Origin: Phoronis australis
Lineage: Eukaryota; Phoronida; Phoronidae
Assembly: GCA_002633005.1 (NCBI GenBank)
Contig: NMRA01000165.1
Span: 596,489 to 654,489 of the forward strand
Direction: 5' to 3'
Length of the DNA stretch: 58,001 nucleotides
Below, in pieces: positions 44,560 through 56,255 of the stretch. The number at the start of each line of letters is the position of its first letter. Position 1 is the stretch's first letter. The position numbers were made by a program, and so were the translations under genes. The notes beneath the pieces are model-generated. The model worked only from the letters and a program-made list of their open reading frames with translations, ran no database searches and was not told the DNA's origin.

Positions 44560-44990
44560 CACTGTAAACGATGTGCTTCAGTTCTAGGGGTGTTTGTTTG
44601 TATCATAAAAATGTCCACTAAATAATTCAAAAATATGTCGAATCCATCCAAACATGCCATGGTTTTTCAATTGAAAGCTATTGATTAAATTTCATAAAAA
44701 TCTGTAAAGGAACTTCAGAGAAACTGAGAAAAACGAAAAAATAAAATTGCCATTTGTCAGATCCGTCTGAAAGTCATTGTCGTCTGTTGTCAACTTCATA
44801 TGAATACAATTGCTAAATTTAATAACAAGGGCAACGCGGAGGGTTGAAATGCACTCACACAGCAAATGGTATGCTTTTAGGGTCGTTTATTTGTATTATC
44901 AATGGCTACTAGTTGACACAAAACATGCAACCCATCTGAAAACAGGAACTTGCCACTAAGTGTTCTCCATGACTGCTTTTAATGTGTTGC
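44560..44990. repeat. degraded TGTGGGCGCATA-family repeats
   Basis: Units have TTTCATAAAAATCTGTAAAGG, TTGCTAAATTTAATAA and AATGCACTCACA-like phrases of the same family. Ends are not recognisable. Confidence 0.6.
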
Positions 44991-46178
44991 AGCGTCCTCT
45001 TTTGCCGAACGAGCGACCTGTTTAAATGTCCCACGTCCTGTTTAAAAATCCGAGACCAGTTTGTAAAAAAGGCGTTAGTGATAATAAGGGCTTCATTGGC
45101 TCAAATTACGCCTGGCACAGCCCTTTGAAACTGACTGAAGGCTAAGTGGTCAGTTGTGGAAAGCCTAATCACGGATCTCACTCAACCGGCAGACCGGGCC
45201 GCTAGTCTATTTATGGTGTGGGCCTAACGCCGCTTGTAAATAATAGCTTAATAATCTTTTCAATTCACCTTGAAGAACTAGTCATAGTCAACTGAATTTA
45301 GAAAAAAGGCCAAGTGCCACCTATAAGCATAATCCACTATCTGCTCACATGGAGTTGCGGCGCTGCACAAACTTCACTGATCATTAGGCCTAATCGCTTT
45401 ATAGTCACCTTTTGTGTTCGGCATAAAACCATAGTAAATAATTAAGACTTGGTGGTTAGTTCTGGGTGGTTACTTTCTGCAAAGTTTTAACTAGTCAGCA
45501 AGGACACCGTTGCGCAGGAGTTTATACAGCAGCCGTCCATTGTTTTGGGTAGCTAGAATTTTAATTTTGTAGCACATTTTTCAAAATTCCATGGGGCCCC
45601 ACGACACTGGTCTGACTCACCTACACCCAGTCTCAACAAACCTTTGCATGGAAACGCTTTTGATGTCGCTTATTGATTGTTGTTTCTGCATTTCACACTT
45701 ACTAGATGAATATTATTGGTTACTTTGGGTGCCACTGACCCACCAAGATTGACTGAGCTCATCTCGTCTTAACAGGGAGTTTCGAGCTAAAACATTACAT
45801 CTGTGGCGCATACTCCCTCTGAAACTTTGCCAAGCGGTATGCAACTCAACTTTGGTAGCAGTCGCGCGCAACGTTTTGGTTATCGGGGAATTAATTCCGA
45901 GAAGTAGGACAGCTAGTGACATCACTGGGTAAAGCTCGCTATATACATATCTCGCTGTAAGAAAATGTATAGGCAAAATCACGTTCTCACGATGAAAGCA
46001 CATGGCAATATCTCGCATAATCTGGCGAAGTCTTGTTTACCTAGCGTGATCCTTACGGTATTGAATTCTACCATGGCTTCCGTTATCTATTGACATGTGC
46101 ATTCTACATACTTAGTAATGTCGTTTGCTGCTGAGGTGAAGAAAGACTGCTAAGAATTATTTTAAAAACCGAGAGATA
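44991..46178. other. no gene recognised
   Basis: The frame at 45713-46018 (minus) has no recognisable motif or exon structure. Confidence 0.45.
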
Positions 46179-46980
46179 TCAGATCTGGATGGTGGTGATA
46201 CTACCAAGCTCAGTTAACGAATTGCAAATATCCATGTCATGAACGGTAGGCTGAATTTTTGATGACAGACAACATCCAACATAGGCATTCTTACAATTTG
46301 CTGCATCTTTAGAATAGATAGTTCTCAGCTGGAAGAATGAGTTTGTGATAATCATGAAAATTACGGGAAAAGGTTGCAAGCGTGTGCCATTAATCCAGTC
46401 GATATCTTTCTAGACATATTTGTGGTTTTCCCCAACAGGCCTAACACTCCCGTCCAATTAAATGGAAAACGCATGTGAATCGTTTTGTTTACTCCACTTA
46501 ATTTGTAGGCCTATTCATGATGCAGGACTCGCATATTTTGCAATTTTTTCAAGAATTCTGGTGCAGAGGTTTAAAGTTGTACCAACTTCAGAACATCGAA
46601 TTCAGACAGACAATGTGTGCCGAAGTATTAACTATTAGAGAGCTGTGCAAGACATTAGACCGACAGAAAACGTAGACTCGTTTATCAAGACATAAAAATG
46701 CGACTGGCTTTACCACGACACTTCACTCGGACTGTCTATTTCGTGGAAAAGTTTACCTCTATGTTGGACTTTGGACTTAGCTGACGTTGACATTATTGAC
46801 AGTATTGAGTAAAATATTTCCGCATACTGTTTCAAACACGTCTGCGTAGACTTGCACTTCAAAGTCGTTGATTAAACAAAGGGTTTTGTGAGATGTTTGT
46901 AAATTAAGTCCACTGCCACCAATTAAAAATAAAATAAAAAGTTGTACAAACACCATTATTTGATTGCACAGTTCTGGCAT
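46179..46980 (-). CDS. possible small secreted protein, two candidate exons
   Basis: On the minus strand, 46777-46980 starts with Met codons and a signal-peptide-like core (MVFVQLFILFLIGGSG), then a polar region with two Cys. A second frame, 46346-46179, follows an acceptor-like cttccag and encodes a Cys-containing stretch (NCKNAYVGCCLSSK). No good donor was found at the end of the first piece, and no family is recognised. This may be a real taxon-restricted gene or chance frames. Confidence 0.2.
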
Positions 46981-47019
46981 GTTTGTAGCAGTTTTTATGT
47001 GTGTGACCAGTTTATATTT

Positions 47020-47975
47020 TCAGATTTGAATTGATAACACCGTCACTGCATTTTTAATAGAAAGCTATTTACCAAATTTCATAAGAATCTGTTAAAGAAC
47101 TTCAGAGAAAGGAAAACAGAATAAAATGAAATTCCCACTAGGGGGCATAGCGTTTGTTGGATCCGACTGAAAGTTGTCATCATTTGTTGTTAACTTCATA
47201 TGAATCCAAGTTCTGTCGTACTAAATTTAATAAAAATCCTGCAGTGGGTTTAGGAGACACAGTTATGGGTGCAAAACAAACCAAAATTACCACTAGGAGG
47301 CACCACAGTCGTCATTATCAACCGTCCTCTTCACACTGAATACATATACGCCAACTTTCACAACCATCCTTAGAATGGTTTGGTTGGTAGAGGAGTGGAT
47401 GCCAAAAAAACTCGAAAACAGACAAAATGGCCACTAAGCGGTGCAAAATACCTCGATTCCATCCAAAAACAAATGGACAGCATCATCACACCAATAGATG
47501 CTTATATTCAAAATTTTATGAAAATCTGCTGAGGACCTTTGAAGATACGGAGGTAAACGTAAAAACTAAAGTTGTCATTAGGGGGCAAACCAGTAGTCAG
47601 ATCCGTTCGAAAGTTGTCACCGTCTGTTGTCAACTAAATATAAATACACTTGCTAAATTTAGTAAAGATCCTGTAAATGGTTTAGGAAACACAGCCATGG
47701 ACACAAAACAAAACGGCCACTAGGAGGCGCCACAATAACTGAAAACATCAGAAAATCATCATCAGCCGTCCTCTTCATAGTAAGACTATACCTGCCAATT
47801 TTCACAATCATCCCGAGAGGGATTTCGTTCAGAGGGGTGGACACCAAAAAGACTCGAAAACAGTAAAAATGGCCACTAGGAGGCACAAATTACGTCAAAT
47901 CCATCTGAAAACAGGAGGATAGTGTCATCTCACTAACAAATGAATATATGCTAAATTTTATAAAATATGTCCTTA
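47020..47975. repeat. TGTGGGCGCATA-family repeat cluster
   Basis: It contains the same unit phrases as 41820-43240 (for example GGTTTAGGAAACACAGCCATGG, CCACTAGGAGGCGCCAC and TCATAGTAAGACTATACCTG). It abuts the partial hAT-like copy at 47980. Confidence 0.72.
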
Positions 47976-47979
47976 TTAC

Positions 47980-48712
47980 ATGTACCAAATATCCACGACA
48001 ATATCCCTGATCATGGGCGGCGCAACATAGGGGGCTGAGGGAGGGGCTATAGCCCCCACTTTTTCAGTGCTCTGGGAACCATGGTCTATGGGTGGTGCAC
48101 CACAGGGGGGACAGGGGGCTATAGCCCCACTTTTTTCAGTGCTGCACCGCCCATGCTGATATCGCACTGCGGCACTGGTCGGTCCCGTTGTTAGCGCGTA
48201 AGCGGTCCCGGAAATCAATCGTGACTTAGAGATGTGCGTCTCGTTTTTTATCGCATAAGACTGCCAAACTGAAAATGATAACCCTATTAATTGCCTAACG
48301 ACGACCACGTCTTTACATTCAGTTGCTAAGAAATTCTCAAACCCTTTTACTTGATTCTAAGGCTACATGCGCGAAATATGATTTGACTTTCATATGCTGT
48401 TGCCAACGTAAACTGTAGGCCTACTCCAGCGATTCAAGTGTGTGAACTCACGCGTGCACACCACTTCAAAGCTGCACATCAAAAGAGAACAGCGACAGTC
48501 ATAAATGAAAGAGTGTACCGGCTTGGCTCTGTTAAGCACCCGGGTACGTGCCAGTGGTTTATTTGAAAATGAACTCCCCGCGGTTATAAAAGTCCCGATG
48601 CTGTACAATATTACCTGGGGCCGACATAACCCAGAACTGATATTTTCCTGTGACGGTGTTTCCCGAGGTCCATGTTGCCTAAACCTTATATTTTATGGCC
48701 GTAGCCGGCTAT
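47980..48712 (-). mobile_element. partial hAT-like element copy, inverted, with nested insertion
   Basis: This segment is an inverted match to about 53480-54055, the middle of the 52501-54545 element. Shared stretches include the reverse complements of GATATTTTGTCGTGGAT, CCGCAGTGCGATATC and the CTGTTCTCTTTTGATGTGCA region. It is interrupted by the 144 bp element 48012-48155. Neither terminus of the parent element is present. Confidence 0.75.
48012..48155. mobile_element. CATGGGCGG short element, copy 2, with empty-site evidence
   Basis: The 144 bp element runs from CATGGGCGGCGCAACATAG to GTGCTGCACCGCCCATG, is a near-dimer of about 70 bp units, and is flanked by perfect CTGAT duplications (48007-48011 and 48156-48160). 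The homologous segment near 54030 reads straight through one CTGAT without the insert, showing the pre-insertion state. Confidence 0.85.
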
Positions 48713-49421
48713 AGCAACTAAATGGGCATTAGATGCGAAATTGTGGTTAGCGAACTTTTTATTATCCTCTTCATTAAAGCCCCCCCCCCCCNNNCCCCTC
48801 CCCCAGCCATTAACTTTTCATTCCCCGGACTCCAATAGAAACAATCTTCTTCCGGCTGAAGCGGGCAATTAAAAACAAAATTATTCCGGGTGGCTAAAAA
48901 GGGTACAGTGTAGGTGGTAATTAAAGCTATTCAGAAAGTCACTCCTGCTAGATGGAGTTTGCCTCGCAATATCGTATCATTATACCGTTTCCTACCATTG
49001 CAGTCTTTTAACAACTTATTAGCACAAAAACTCAGGTTAAAGGAGAATGTCACCCAAAAATAAACCTATTTTGTATCAATTTAGATCGAGTAGTTCTACT
49101 CGACAACGGCACGTTCGGCTGCGTTACCTGACACCTGGGGGCAGACGGAGGTGTTAAAATTAGACAATGACGTAATTGGTTTCACACGCAGTCTATTCAG
49201 CAGTTCACAACACAGGTTAGTGGTGTCAGCTTATCGCTTGAATTTATCGTTTAACACTAATAAATCATCAAACTTCGATGTAAAACCCTTAAAAATACAC
49301 CGAGTTCTCATTAAAATGAGTTGCTTTATTTCACTGTTACAGATTTTCTGGTATTTGGACACATCGTAGCCTACAAAGTTCGGCACACCAATTTACCAAG
49401 GTCCGTAGCACTGAGGAGTTT
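48713..49421. other. no gene recognised; C-run with three Ns at 48792-48794
   Basis: A poly-C tract with undetermined bases is followed by unremarkable A+T-rich DNA. The frame at 49151-49369 has no motif. Confidence 0.5.
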
Positions 49422-49535
49422 TGTAGTGATAGCTGGCCGTTATAAGTGTGTATTGAAAACAGCGACTGGAGTCTGACATATAACACATGTATTCCCTTGG
49501 CTAGCGAGAGGGAATCACTACGCGATACTACTACA
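49422..49535 (-). repeat. candidate LTR of truncated Ty3 element
   Basis: It is 114 bp with terminal TGTAGT and ACTACA, directly after the purine tract. There is no partner LTR to confirm the outer boundary. Confidence 0.55.
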
Positions 49536-49660
49536 TCCCTCCTGTCACAAAGGTAAAGGGTGACAAACTATGAACACTAACGAGCATAACTGGCTTAGTC
49601 TAATAGGAACAACAGTGTATGTTACTGGTGAATGTTTCTTATAACTGTCACTAGTCATAA

Positions 49661-51367
49661 TCACACAAAGTCCTTGAATCGTTCGGGTCGGGAAGTCTTT
49701 CTTCCTGATCTCCTGGGTGCGTTCAGCTGAACGGTAGTGGTGGTAGATTTGTCCTTGTCAGCTGCTGGAACTGTTGCATCGCTAAAATGCACACGCCTTG
49801 GGGTAGAGTCACGCAGTTGACATCTTGTTCTCCTGAGATGGGTACCGTTGGGGGTACACACAATGTAGCTGTCCGGGTTGCCGTCCTTGTCGACAATCGT
49901 GCCAGGGGACCACGTTTTCTTCTCCTTATTTAGAATACGGACGTTCTGGCCTGGGAGCAGCGGTGGAAGCCTACGTGAGCTAGATTGCTGCTGTTGTGTG
50001 CACATGTCGTTGGCTCTTGCTTCTAGCTGCTGACGATGCTCATCCCGTCCAGGAACAGAGTGGCTAGGGAGATTGGTAACAACTGGGCGACCAAAGAGAA
50101 GTTCCGCTGGAGACGGAAGTTTCGCGTCTATGGGTGTGGCTCTTAGCTGGAGCAGTGCAAGTGCGGTGTCTGACTTTTGAAGAAAACACTTCTTGACCAC
50201 TGATTTGATATGACGGACATGTCTTTCTATGAAGCCATTGCTGCGGGGATAGTGGGGTGAGCTTGTGACATGCTTTATGTCCCATGACGATATGAATTCT
50301 CTGAATGAAGGTCCAGTGTACTGGGGTCCATTGTCCGTCATAATCTCGTCGGGTCTTCCGAACAGAGCACAATAATCTCTAATCTTCTTTGTTACAGCTT
50401 GGCTTGTGGCTGAAGTGCCCATCTCGTCAAGCAGAGGGAACTTGGAGTATCTGTCTACGGTCAGCAAGTACTGTCTGCCGTCGACTTCAAACAGGTCAGA
50501 GGCAATAAGTTGCCATGGTCGTGAGGGAACGTCGTGTGGTGTGATGCCTCCACGAGGGTTGGCATCCTGGAATTCTTGACAGAGTGGACAAGACTTGCAC
50601 AGCCTTTCGATATCGGCGCTTATTCCGACCCAGTATACGCTCTCGCGGGCCAATCGTCTTGTCTTCTCCACACCTTGGTGGCTGTCATGAAGTTGTCGCA
50701 AGATGTCTTCCTTCATCGTGTTTGGGATAATGATTTGTCGTCCCTTGAACAGAACACCTGCTTCGACGGCTAATTCGTCTCTAAACGACCAGTAGGGTCT
50801 TGCTCGTTCGGGCAGGTCTTTGATGTTGTCTGGCCATCCTTGGTAAGCGATCTCCTTGATAAAGTTGAGTACTGGGTCACGTGCGGTTTCTTCTCGCAGG
50901 CGGGTTTGTTTGGATTCTGAGAAGTTGACGATGGCAGTTGTTATGTCAATGGCATTGATTCTCTCGTCGAGTTCTATATCTGAGTCGTTCTCGGGGTTTG
51001 GTAGTCGACTGAGGGTGTCGGGGAGTGTCATCTGGCTGCCAGGTCTGTACGTGATCTCAAAATTGTACCCCTGTATCTTCACTAACATTCGTTGGAGTCT
51101 TGGAGGTGTAGAGTGGAGTGGCTTGGAGCATATGGTGACTAGTGGCTTGTGGTCCGTAACGATGACAAATGCTTTGCCGTATAGGTATGTGTGGTATCTC
51201 TGTACTCCGTACACTATAGCCAACATCTCCCTCTCGATGTTTGAGTAGCGGGATTGACAGGCAGTGAGTGTCTTTGAGCCGAAGGCCACAGGTTGTCCGT
51301 CTTGGATAAGAGCGACTCCGAGTCCTTTTTGAGAGGCGTCGACCTCTAAGGTGAGGGTCTTTGTCGC
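49661..51367 (-). CDS. Ty3 RNase H-integrase polyprotein fragment, open
   Basis: The frame is open from about 51367 (TLEVDASQKGLGVALIQ, RNase H active site) to TAG/TGA after 49661, with the first Met at 51289. RNase H continues with NIEREMLAIVYG and VTDHKPL. The integrase HHCC finger has HDSHQGV and SCPLCQEF. The DDE residues sit in IASDLF, TDNGPQY and GFIERHV. The C-terminal module has KTWSPGTIVDKDG and YIVCTPNGTHLRRTR. It has no stops over about 565 codons but no start of its own, since the RT half is missing. Confidence 0.88.
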   Translation of the reverse strand, partial: ATKTLTLEVDASQKGLGVALIQDGQPVAFGSKTLTACQSRYSNIEREMLAIVYGVQRYHTYLYGKAFVIVTDHKPLVTICSKPLHSTPPRLQRMLVKIQGYNFEITYRPGSQMTLPDTLSRLPNPENDSDIELDERINAIDITTAIVNFSESKQTRLREETARDPVLNFIKEIAYQGWPDNIKDLPERARPYWSFRDELAVEAGVLFKGRQIIIPNTMKEDILRQLHDSHQGVEKTRRLARESVYWVGISADIERLCKSCPLCQEFQDANPRGGITPHDVPSRPWQLIASDLFEVDGRQYLLTVDRYSKFPLLDEMGTSATSQAVTKKIRDYCALFGRPDEIMTDNGPQYTGPSFREFISSWDIKHVTSSPHYPRSNGFIERHVRHIKSVVKKCFLQKSDTALALLQLRATPIDAKLPSPAELLFGRPVVTNLPSHSVPGRDEHRQQLEARANDMCTQQQQSSSRRLPPLLPGQNVRILNKEKKTWSPGTIVDKDGNPDSYIVCTPNGTHLRRTRCQLRDSTPRRVHFSDATVPAADKDKSTTTTVQLNAPRRSGRKTSRPERFKDFV

Positions 51368-51378
51368 ATCGTAGTACG

Positions 51379-52500
51379 AAGATAAATTCGAAGTATTCTT
51401 CCGTGAAATACAGACAGGAGAACCTGTATCTGTGTTGTTATGCTTATGATTTTTTTAGTTCTAAACACACAACGCTTGTTATCCCGGCCAGTGGCTCGCA
51501 ACCCGATCAGGCCCGTCGCGGCCGCCGGGACTGGCACGAACATAAACCAGCTTGATTTGGAAACTAAACCTCCAGTCACGACAAGACTATAATAGTGAGC
51601 CAAAGATATAATGTGCATGTATTTATTTATGCGAATTAGCCACGAAACTGAAAATCTACTTACTTGTCAGGGGCCGCGATGTCGGGTTCCCCTTCCACAG
51701 ACCGTCAAGGCAAAGGTTGTACAGTAACAATGATTTGAATTATGTATTTGCATTTCTAAATAAAGATTCCCCTAACGTGTGACCATAGCATATAAAATTG
51801 AGTAATTGTTTCACGACAGCTATCTGTCAGCAAACACTGAATTAGCACTGCGCCCACACGGCCTCAGTGCCCGGTCAATTACCTTTGTTGCCGGCATCAA
51901 AAGCGGGTAATGCAGTGGTTTACTCAATGCTGGCTTCTCAAAACATTTGCACTCACAGCACTCCAAGGCATTACAAATTGTATCTAATGAGACATACTTT
52001 GTTTCAGTTTCATATAAGCATTGGTTAGGATGAGAATAATTCATTTTGAAACAAAACGCAGAATGATAAACGTCTACATGGCAACTCGCCCGGCGCCAAT
52101 CCCGATTTAGTCAAGAGCTCAGGCGACGAAGACTTCACGGGTTGGATAGTTAGGTTTCACAGGTTATGAGTTCGAACCCGGCGGAATACACTGATCAAGG
52201 AATACTAGAGAGGCGCCGTGAACATGCACAGGCAACGGAGCGTATGGATGACTCTTTGCATGTCGTGAACACATCCACTACCACAAGAAACTGTAGGAAC
52301 ACTGCATTTATCCCCCTTCACTCTTATCTGGCTTCTATTGTGAGTCAGCATGCGTGAATAATTGGCTGATAAGCGGCCTCTGGAAGTACTTTTGGCTGAA
52401 TGGATGACTAGGCCATAAAATGATAATTAGCCAAGACCAGTTACTAATGCAACAAAGAATAATGTCCTAGCATCATCTAGCCTTCTGTATACTGTATTGG
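51379..52500. other. no gene recognised
   Basis: It contains a weak tRNA-like B box (GAGTTCGAACCC, 52168-52179) preceded by a degenerate A-box region, and otherwise unremarkable DNA. Confidence 0.45.
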
Positions 52501-54545
52501 CAGGGCTCGACGCTATTAAAATCGCCAGGTCGCATTTTGCGACCTAGCCAGAATCACAGGTCGCATTTCCAAAATCCAGCTCCCATTCATAAATGCCAGG
52601 TCGCAAAATTTTCCCGCCATTTTTACGCGCCAAAATTGATTTTAGACCATCGAGAAAATGTTTAATTAGATTATGCACTTTCCTGCCGCGTTAAATACTA
52701 ACAAATTTCAGATCCCAAAACTGACTTCGTTCATGAAGGTACGGCATTACTGTTCTTCACGACCGCCAATGAAAGTCTCTAAAGCGCAAGTCAAGTTCCC
52801 GACGTGAAAGTTGAATTAGTGCTCTCTAACTTACACGTGCATTCGAGTAGCTAAGTTTGCAATTTGAAAAGGGAGAAAATGCCCGTTGAAAAAGTATCCG
52901 GGATTTTGTTAGGTCTGACCTGCTACTGGCTGTCATCAAAGTCGTTAAAGATTCAAACTAACTCCGAGGGCAAATTCTCTCCTCTTTTTGTTCGCAGCCC
53001 AAATTTTGCAACTTGACTCATGTTTGAAAAAAATCTGTCGAAAAAAAATCCGTGAAACTATGCTTTAACCGAATAAACAATTCAGTGCAAATTTCACAAC
53101 AAAAATGTGGTACTTATGCTGTTTACGTACTCAACAATTAGTTTTCCATGAAGTGAATAGCCTCCAAATAATTCCCGACTCCCTCCGTGCGAGTTTCCAT
53201 CTGGTATTGGCAAGTTTGCTCAATACCTTCCAGGTACGGGAAAAATAGGTCAGTCACAAAACGACACGCATGTCACTAGTGTTAACTTTCTTTCGGAGGT
53301 ATAAAACAAAGCCGGGATTTGGTTTTTACATATTGAGAACTTAAGACGTTTTTTGAAAACGGAATTTGTTGTGTAAAATGAGAGTGACACACCATATAGG
53401 TTGCGAGTCAATTTTAAAATTTTAAACCACACGCGGTCGTTTGTAGTGCGATATGATGGGCGCAAGCCTAAACTGTGGGCGCTCAATAGCTGGCTACGGG
53501 CATAGAATATAGGGTTTAGAGAACATCGACCTCGAGAAACATCGGAACCGGAAAATATCAGTTCTGGGTTACATCCGTTCCGGGGAATATCGTAAAGCAT
53601 CAGGCCTTGTATAACCGCCGGAAATCATTTTCAAATGAACCATTGGCTTCCGGGTGTTAACAGAGCCAAGCCGGTATACTCTTTCATTTAGGACTGCCGC
53701 TGTTCTCTTTTGATGTGCAGCTTTGAAACGGTGCGCACGCGTGAGTTCACGCACTTGAATCACTGGAATAGGCCTACACTTTACGTTGGCAACAACGTGT
53801 GAAAGACAAATCATATTTCGCGCACGTAGCCCCAGAAACAAGTAATGGGTTTGAGAATTTCGTGGCAACTGAAAGTAAAGATGTGATCGTCGTTTGGGGA
53901 TTAATAGGTTGTCATTTTCACTTTGGTTGTCTTATGGGATAAAAACGAGGCGCACATATCTAAGTCACGATTGTCTTGCCAGGACTGCTTGCACGCTAAC
54001 AACGGGACCGACCAGTGCCGCAGTGCGATATCAGGGATTTTGTCGTGGATATTTTGTAAAAGTAAAAAGGACATCTTAAGCGAAAACATATTTGTCCACC
54101 ACAAAGTTTGATAAGTTGATCGCTTAAGAATTAATAGAAACACCCCCGTTTTTGTGAGGTTTTATCAAGTGTTATATGACCCGAAACTTTCTTCGGCAAA
54201 TCCGGAAATTTGTAAAAGTGGCCGAAAATGTTAGCCAATGAAGGGCGTCAAAGATCGATTCTGCATATCCCATGGTCACGCGACTTGCTTACAAGTCATC
54301 GGGAGGGCTGTTCTCAGTTAGTGGTCTTTTGAACTTGGTTTTGGCAACAACCAAGTATTGGTCGGATTAACAATAGTTGCTTTATATTTGCCAGGTATTT
54401 GTCGAAAAGTGTAAAAACTCAGCTCGCATTCGTTGGAAATTCCAGGTCGCATTTTGCGACTTGATACGAGCTGACAAAAATCTCAGCTCGCATTTCCAAA
54501 TTTCAGGTCGCAAATGCGACCTGCAGCTCGTTATGTCGAGCCCTG
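52501..54545. mobile_element. 2.04 kb hAT-like nonautonomous element, complete
   Basis: The termini CAGGGCTCGAC and GTCGAGCCCTG are perfect 11 bp inverted repeats. Inside each end are repeated GGTCGCATTTTGCGACCT-type blocks. The flanks ATTGG (52496-52500 and 54546-54550) form a 5 bp direct repeat. The CAGGGCTCGA start is typical of hAT ends, although hAT duplications are usually 8 bp, so the class is tentative. No transposase-like frame is found. Two partial copies lie at 47980-48712 and 56522-57538. Confidence 0.75.
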
Positions 54546-54550
54546 ATTGG

Positions 54551-55991
54551 CTCTAATAAACGCTTAGAAAAATTCATTTCACGGGGAGGGGACACTCATT
54601 GTAGCCTACGGCAGTTGAAACCCGGTTTCCCAAATGGGTAAAATCGGAAGCTAGGATTCATCAAATTTACGCTCTGTGACGCATTTGTAGCCTATGACAG
54701 TCTTTCTACAAAATTGTGGTGCATTGCTATCAACTTCCGTTGTTAAATTACGATATTTTTTCCAAAAATTGTGCTCATCACAGGGCGAAAACTTGCCGAC
54801 TGATGCGTCGCTGAATCGCGATCGTCAATAGGAAAACTTGAACTCTTGAATAAAAACATAGTTTCGACTCAACAAATTACCTGAAATCTTCCTTATGTTT
54901 TACAATTTTTAAAGTTCATGTGGAGTCCAGATTAATTGCGATTAAGTCCAAATCTGCGCTACATAGTACCCCACAACACGAGAAAAATCTCTGGATGAAC
55001 ACATATGTTGTTGTCACGTGACGTTTGTTTTGAAGTTCATCTGCGTATGAGAGTGAGTGAGCGTGCGTGTGTGGGTCATCGACGACAGTCTTTTTTGTTA
55101 CAAAAGGCGGAGGATTATGCAAGAAAATGGCTTTTACTAGATTGTTTTTCACTTAAACGGCCGCAACGTGCAAGGTAAGCGCTGGTTAACTCACCGATTT
55201 TGCGTGCACAGGCCGACGGTCGTTAGCTCTACCGTAGAGTATTATAGTCCAAGGCTCGATCTACATGTTGGGGACGAGGTGAACTACCCGGGCTGTGTGA
55301 AATTTCTTGGTCTAACGGAGACACTGACGCAGCCAGCTCGCTGTATGAAGACTATAGTCAAAATCCAAATTCGTTTTATCGTGTCCCTGTCAATAATAGC
55401 GGCATGCTAAAGTTTCTTAATTTTCGTACTTCGGGAACATAACAATCACGTGTTTTGTACATACGCGCACGCCGCAGATCACACCTCGGGAATTGCCGAT
55501 TTGACGGATGACAATGAATGAGCACAATGAAATTAAAAAACGACATTTTACAGCTTGTAAGATTCATAATAAACGTATTTTGAATATTGCAATGCATGTG
55601 TTCCAAAATCTAAATAACTTGGGTCCTATATTTTTGTATTCGTGCGCGCCGAATGAAAGTAATCGTGAGTGTTGCTGTGCTGCAAAATCTCTTATCCTGG
55701 GCCGATTTGAAAAATTCAAAGTTGTACTTATATTTTTTTTCGCTCCTCTTTTCAAATATTACAGTAAAAACTACGTATAACTCTCTCCATAAAAAGTACA
55801 GTCTGCTAGCTAGATTGTAATCAGCTGATCATATCCACGTGAGCGAAGCCAATTATCCTCGCTAGTGACTCGATGAATAGAGCAGCTTGGCGGCATGCCT
55901 TTGATCGTGAGCCGAGCGCGACTCAGCCAAGGTGGATAAATACGGTCTTGTTCAATTTTCCAAACCCCACCGTTTACCTTGACCATTGGGG
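54551..55991. other. no gene recognised
   Basis: This DNA lies between the hAT-like element and the THAP exon. If the THAP exon is part of a spliced minus-strand gene, its later exons would lie here, but none was recognised. The frames at 54916-55152 and 55168-55410 have no motif. Confidence 0.4.
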
Positions 55992-56255
55992 TTAGGACCA
56001 ATCTTGTTTAGTGGGAGTGTTTATAGCATGGGTAAGCCAGAATTCGTCAGAGAAATCACTGTCGACAAAATGCCGGCCACAGACACAGACATGTTTCATG
56101 TCTTCATACTTGCTATAAACAGCCTACCTATCATTCTTCACTACCGCGAGCCACTTCCTAAGCATTTCGGGCTCTCGAGGAAGTCGAAAAAACGATATAC
56201 CCGCTTTCTTCACAGCTTCATAGTTCGGACAAGCGAGGACGCAATATAGCGGCAT
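55992..56255 (-). pseudogene. THAP zinc-finger domain exon with one nonsense codon
   Basis: The minus-strand frame from ATG 56255 shows the THAP (C2CH) layout. MPLYCVLACPNYEAV gives the first Cys pair, ISFFRLPREPEMLRKWL gives the F-x-x-x-P...W part, and after TAG at 56124-56126 the same frame gives MKHVCVCGRHFVDSDF, the C-x-x-H pair and DF. It stops at 55992 before the C-terminal AVPTIF-type motif. THAP domains bind DNA in regulators and P-type transposases. The single stop in an otherwise coherent frame suggests a recent pseudogene, a sequencing error, or less likely a short intron. Confidence 0.7.

Larger units (their letters stand above)
49422..51378 (-). mobile_element. 5'-truncated Ty3/Gypsy (Mag-like) element
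   Basis: On the minus strand an uninterrupted 3' pol frame is followed by a purine tract (GGAGGGA at 49536-49542) and a 114 bp candidate LTR (49422-49535, TG...CA, ending TGTAGT/ACTACA-like). Upstream of RNase H (above about 51378) the homology stops abruptly: gag, protease, RT and the 5' LTR are absent. It is a different subfamily from 36820-41305. Confidence 0.85.

Noticed and set aside
53250-53868. Minus-strand frames of 99-116 codons with some similarity to the frame at 48505-48714
   Set aside because: The similarity is due to the shared hAT-like element sequence; the frame is not preserved between copies.
55168-55410. 80-codon plus-strand frame following a GTAAGC and an AG
   Set aside because: No recognisable domain; single splice-like dinucleotides are expected by chance.
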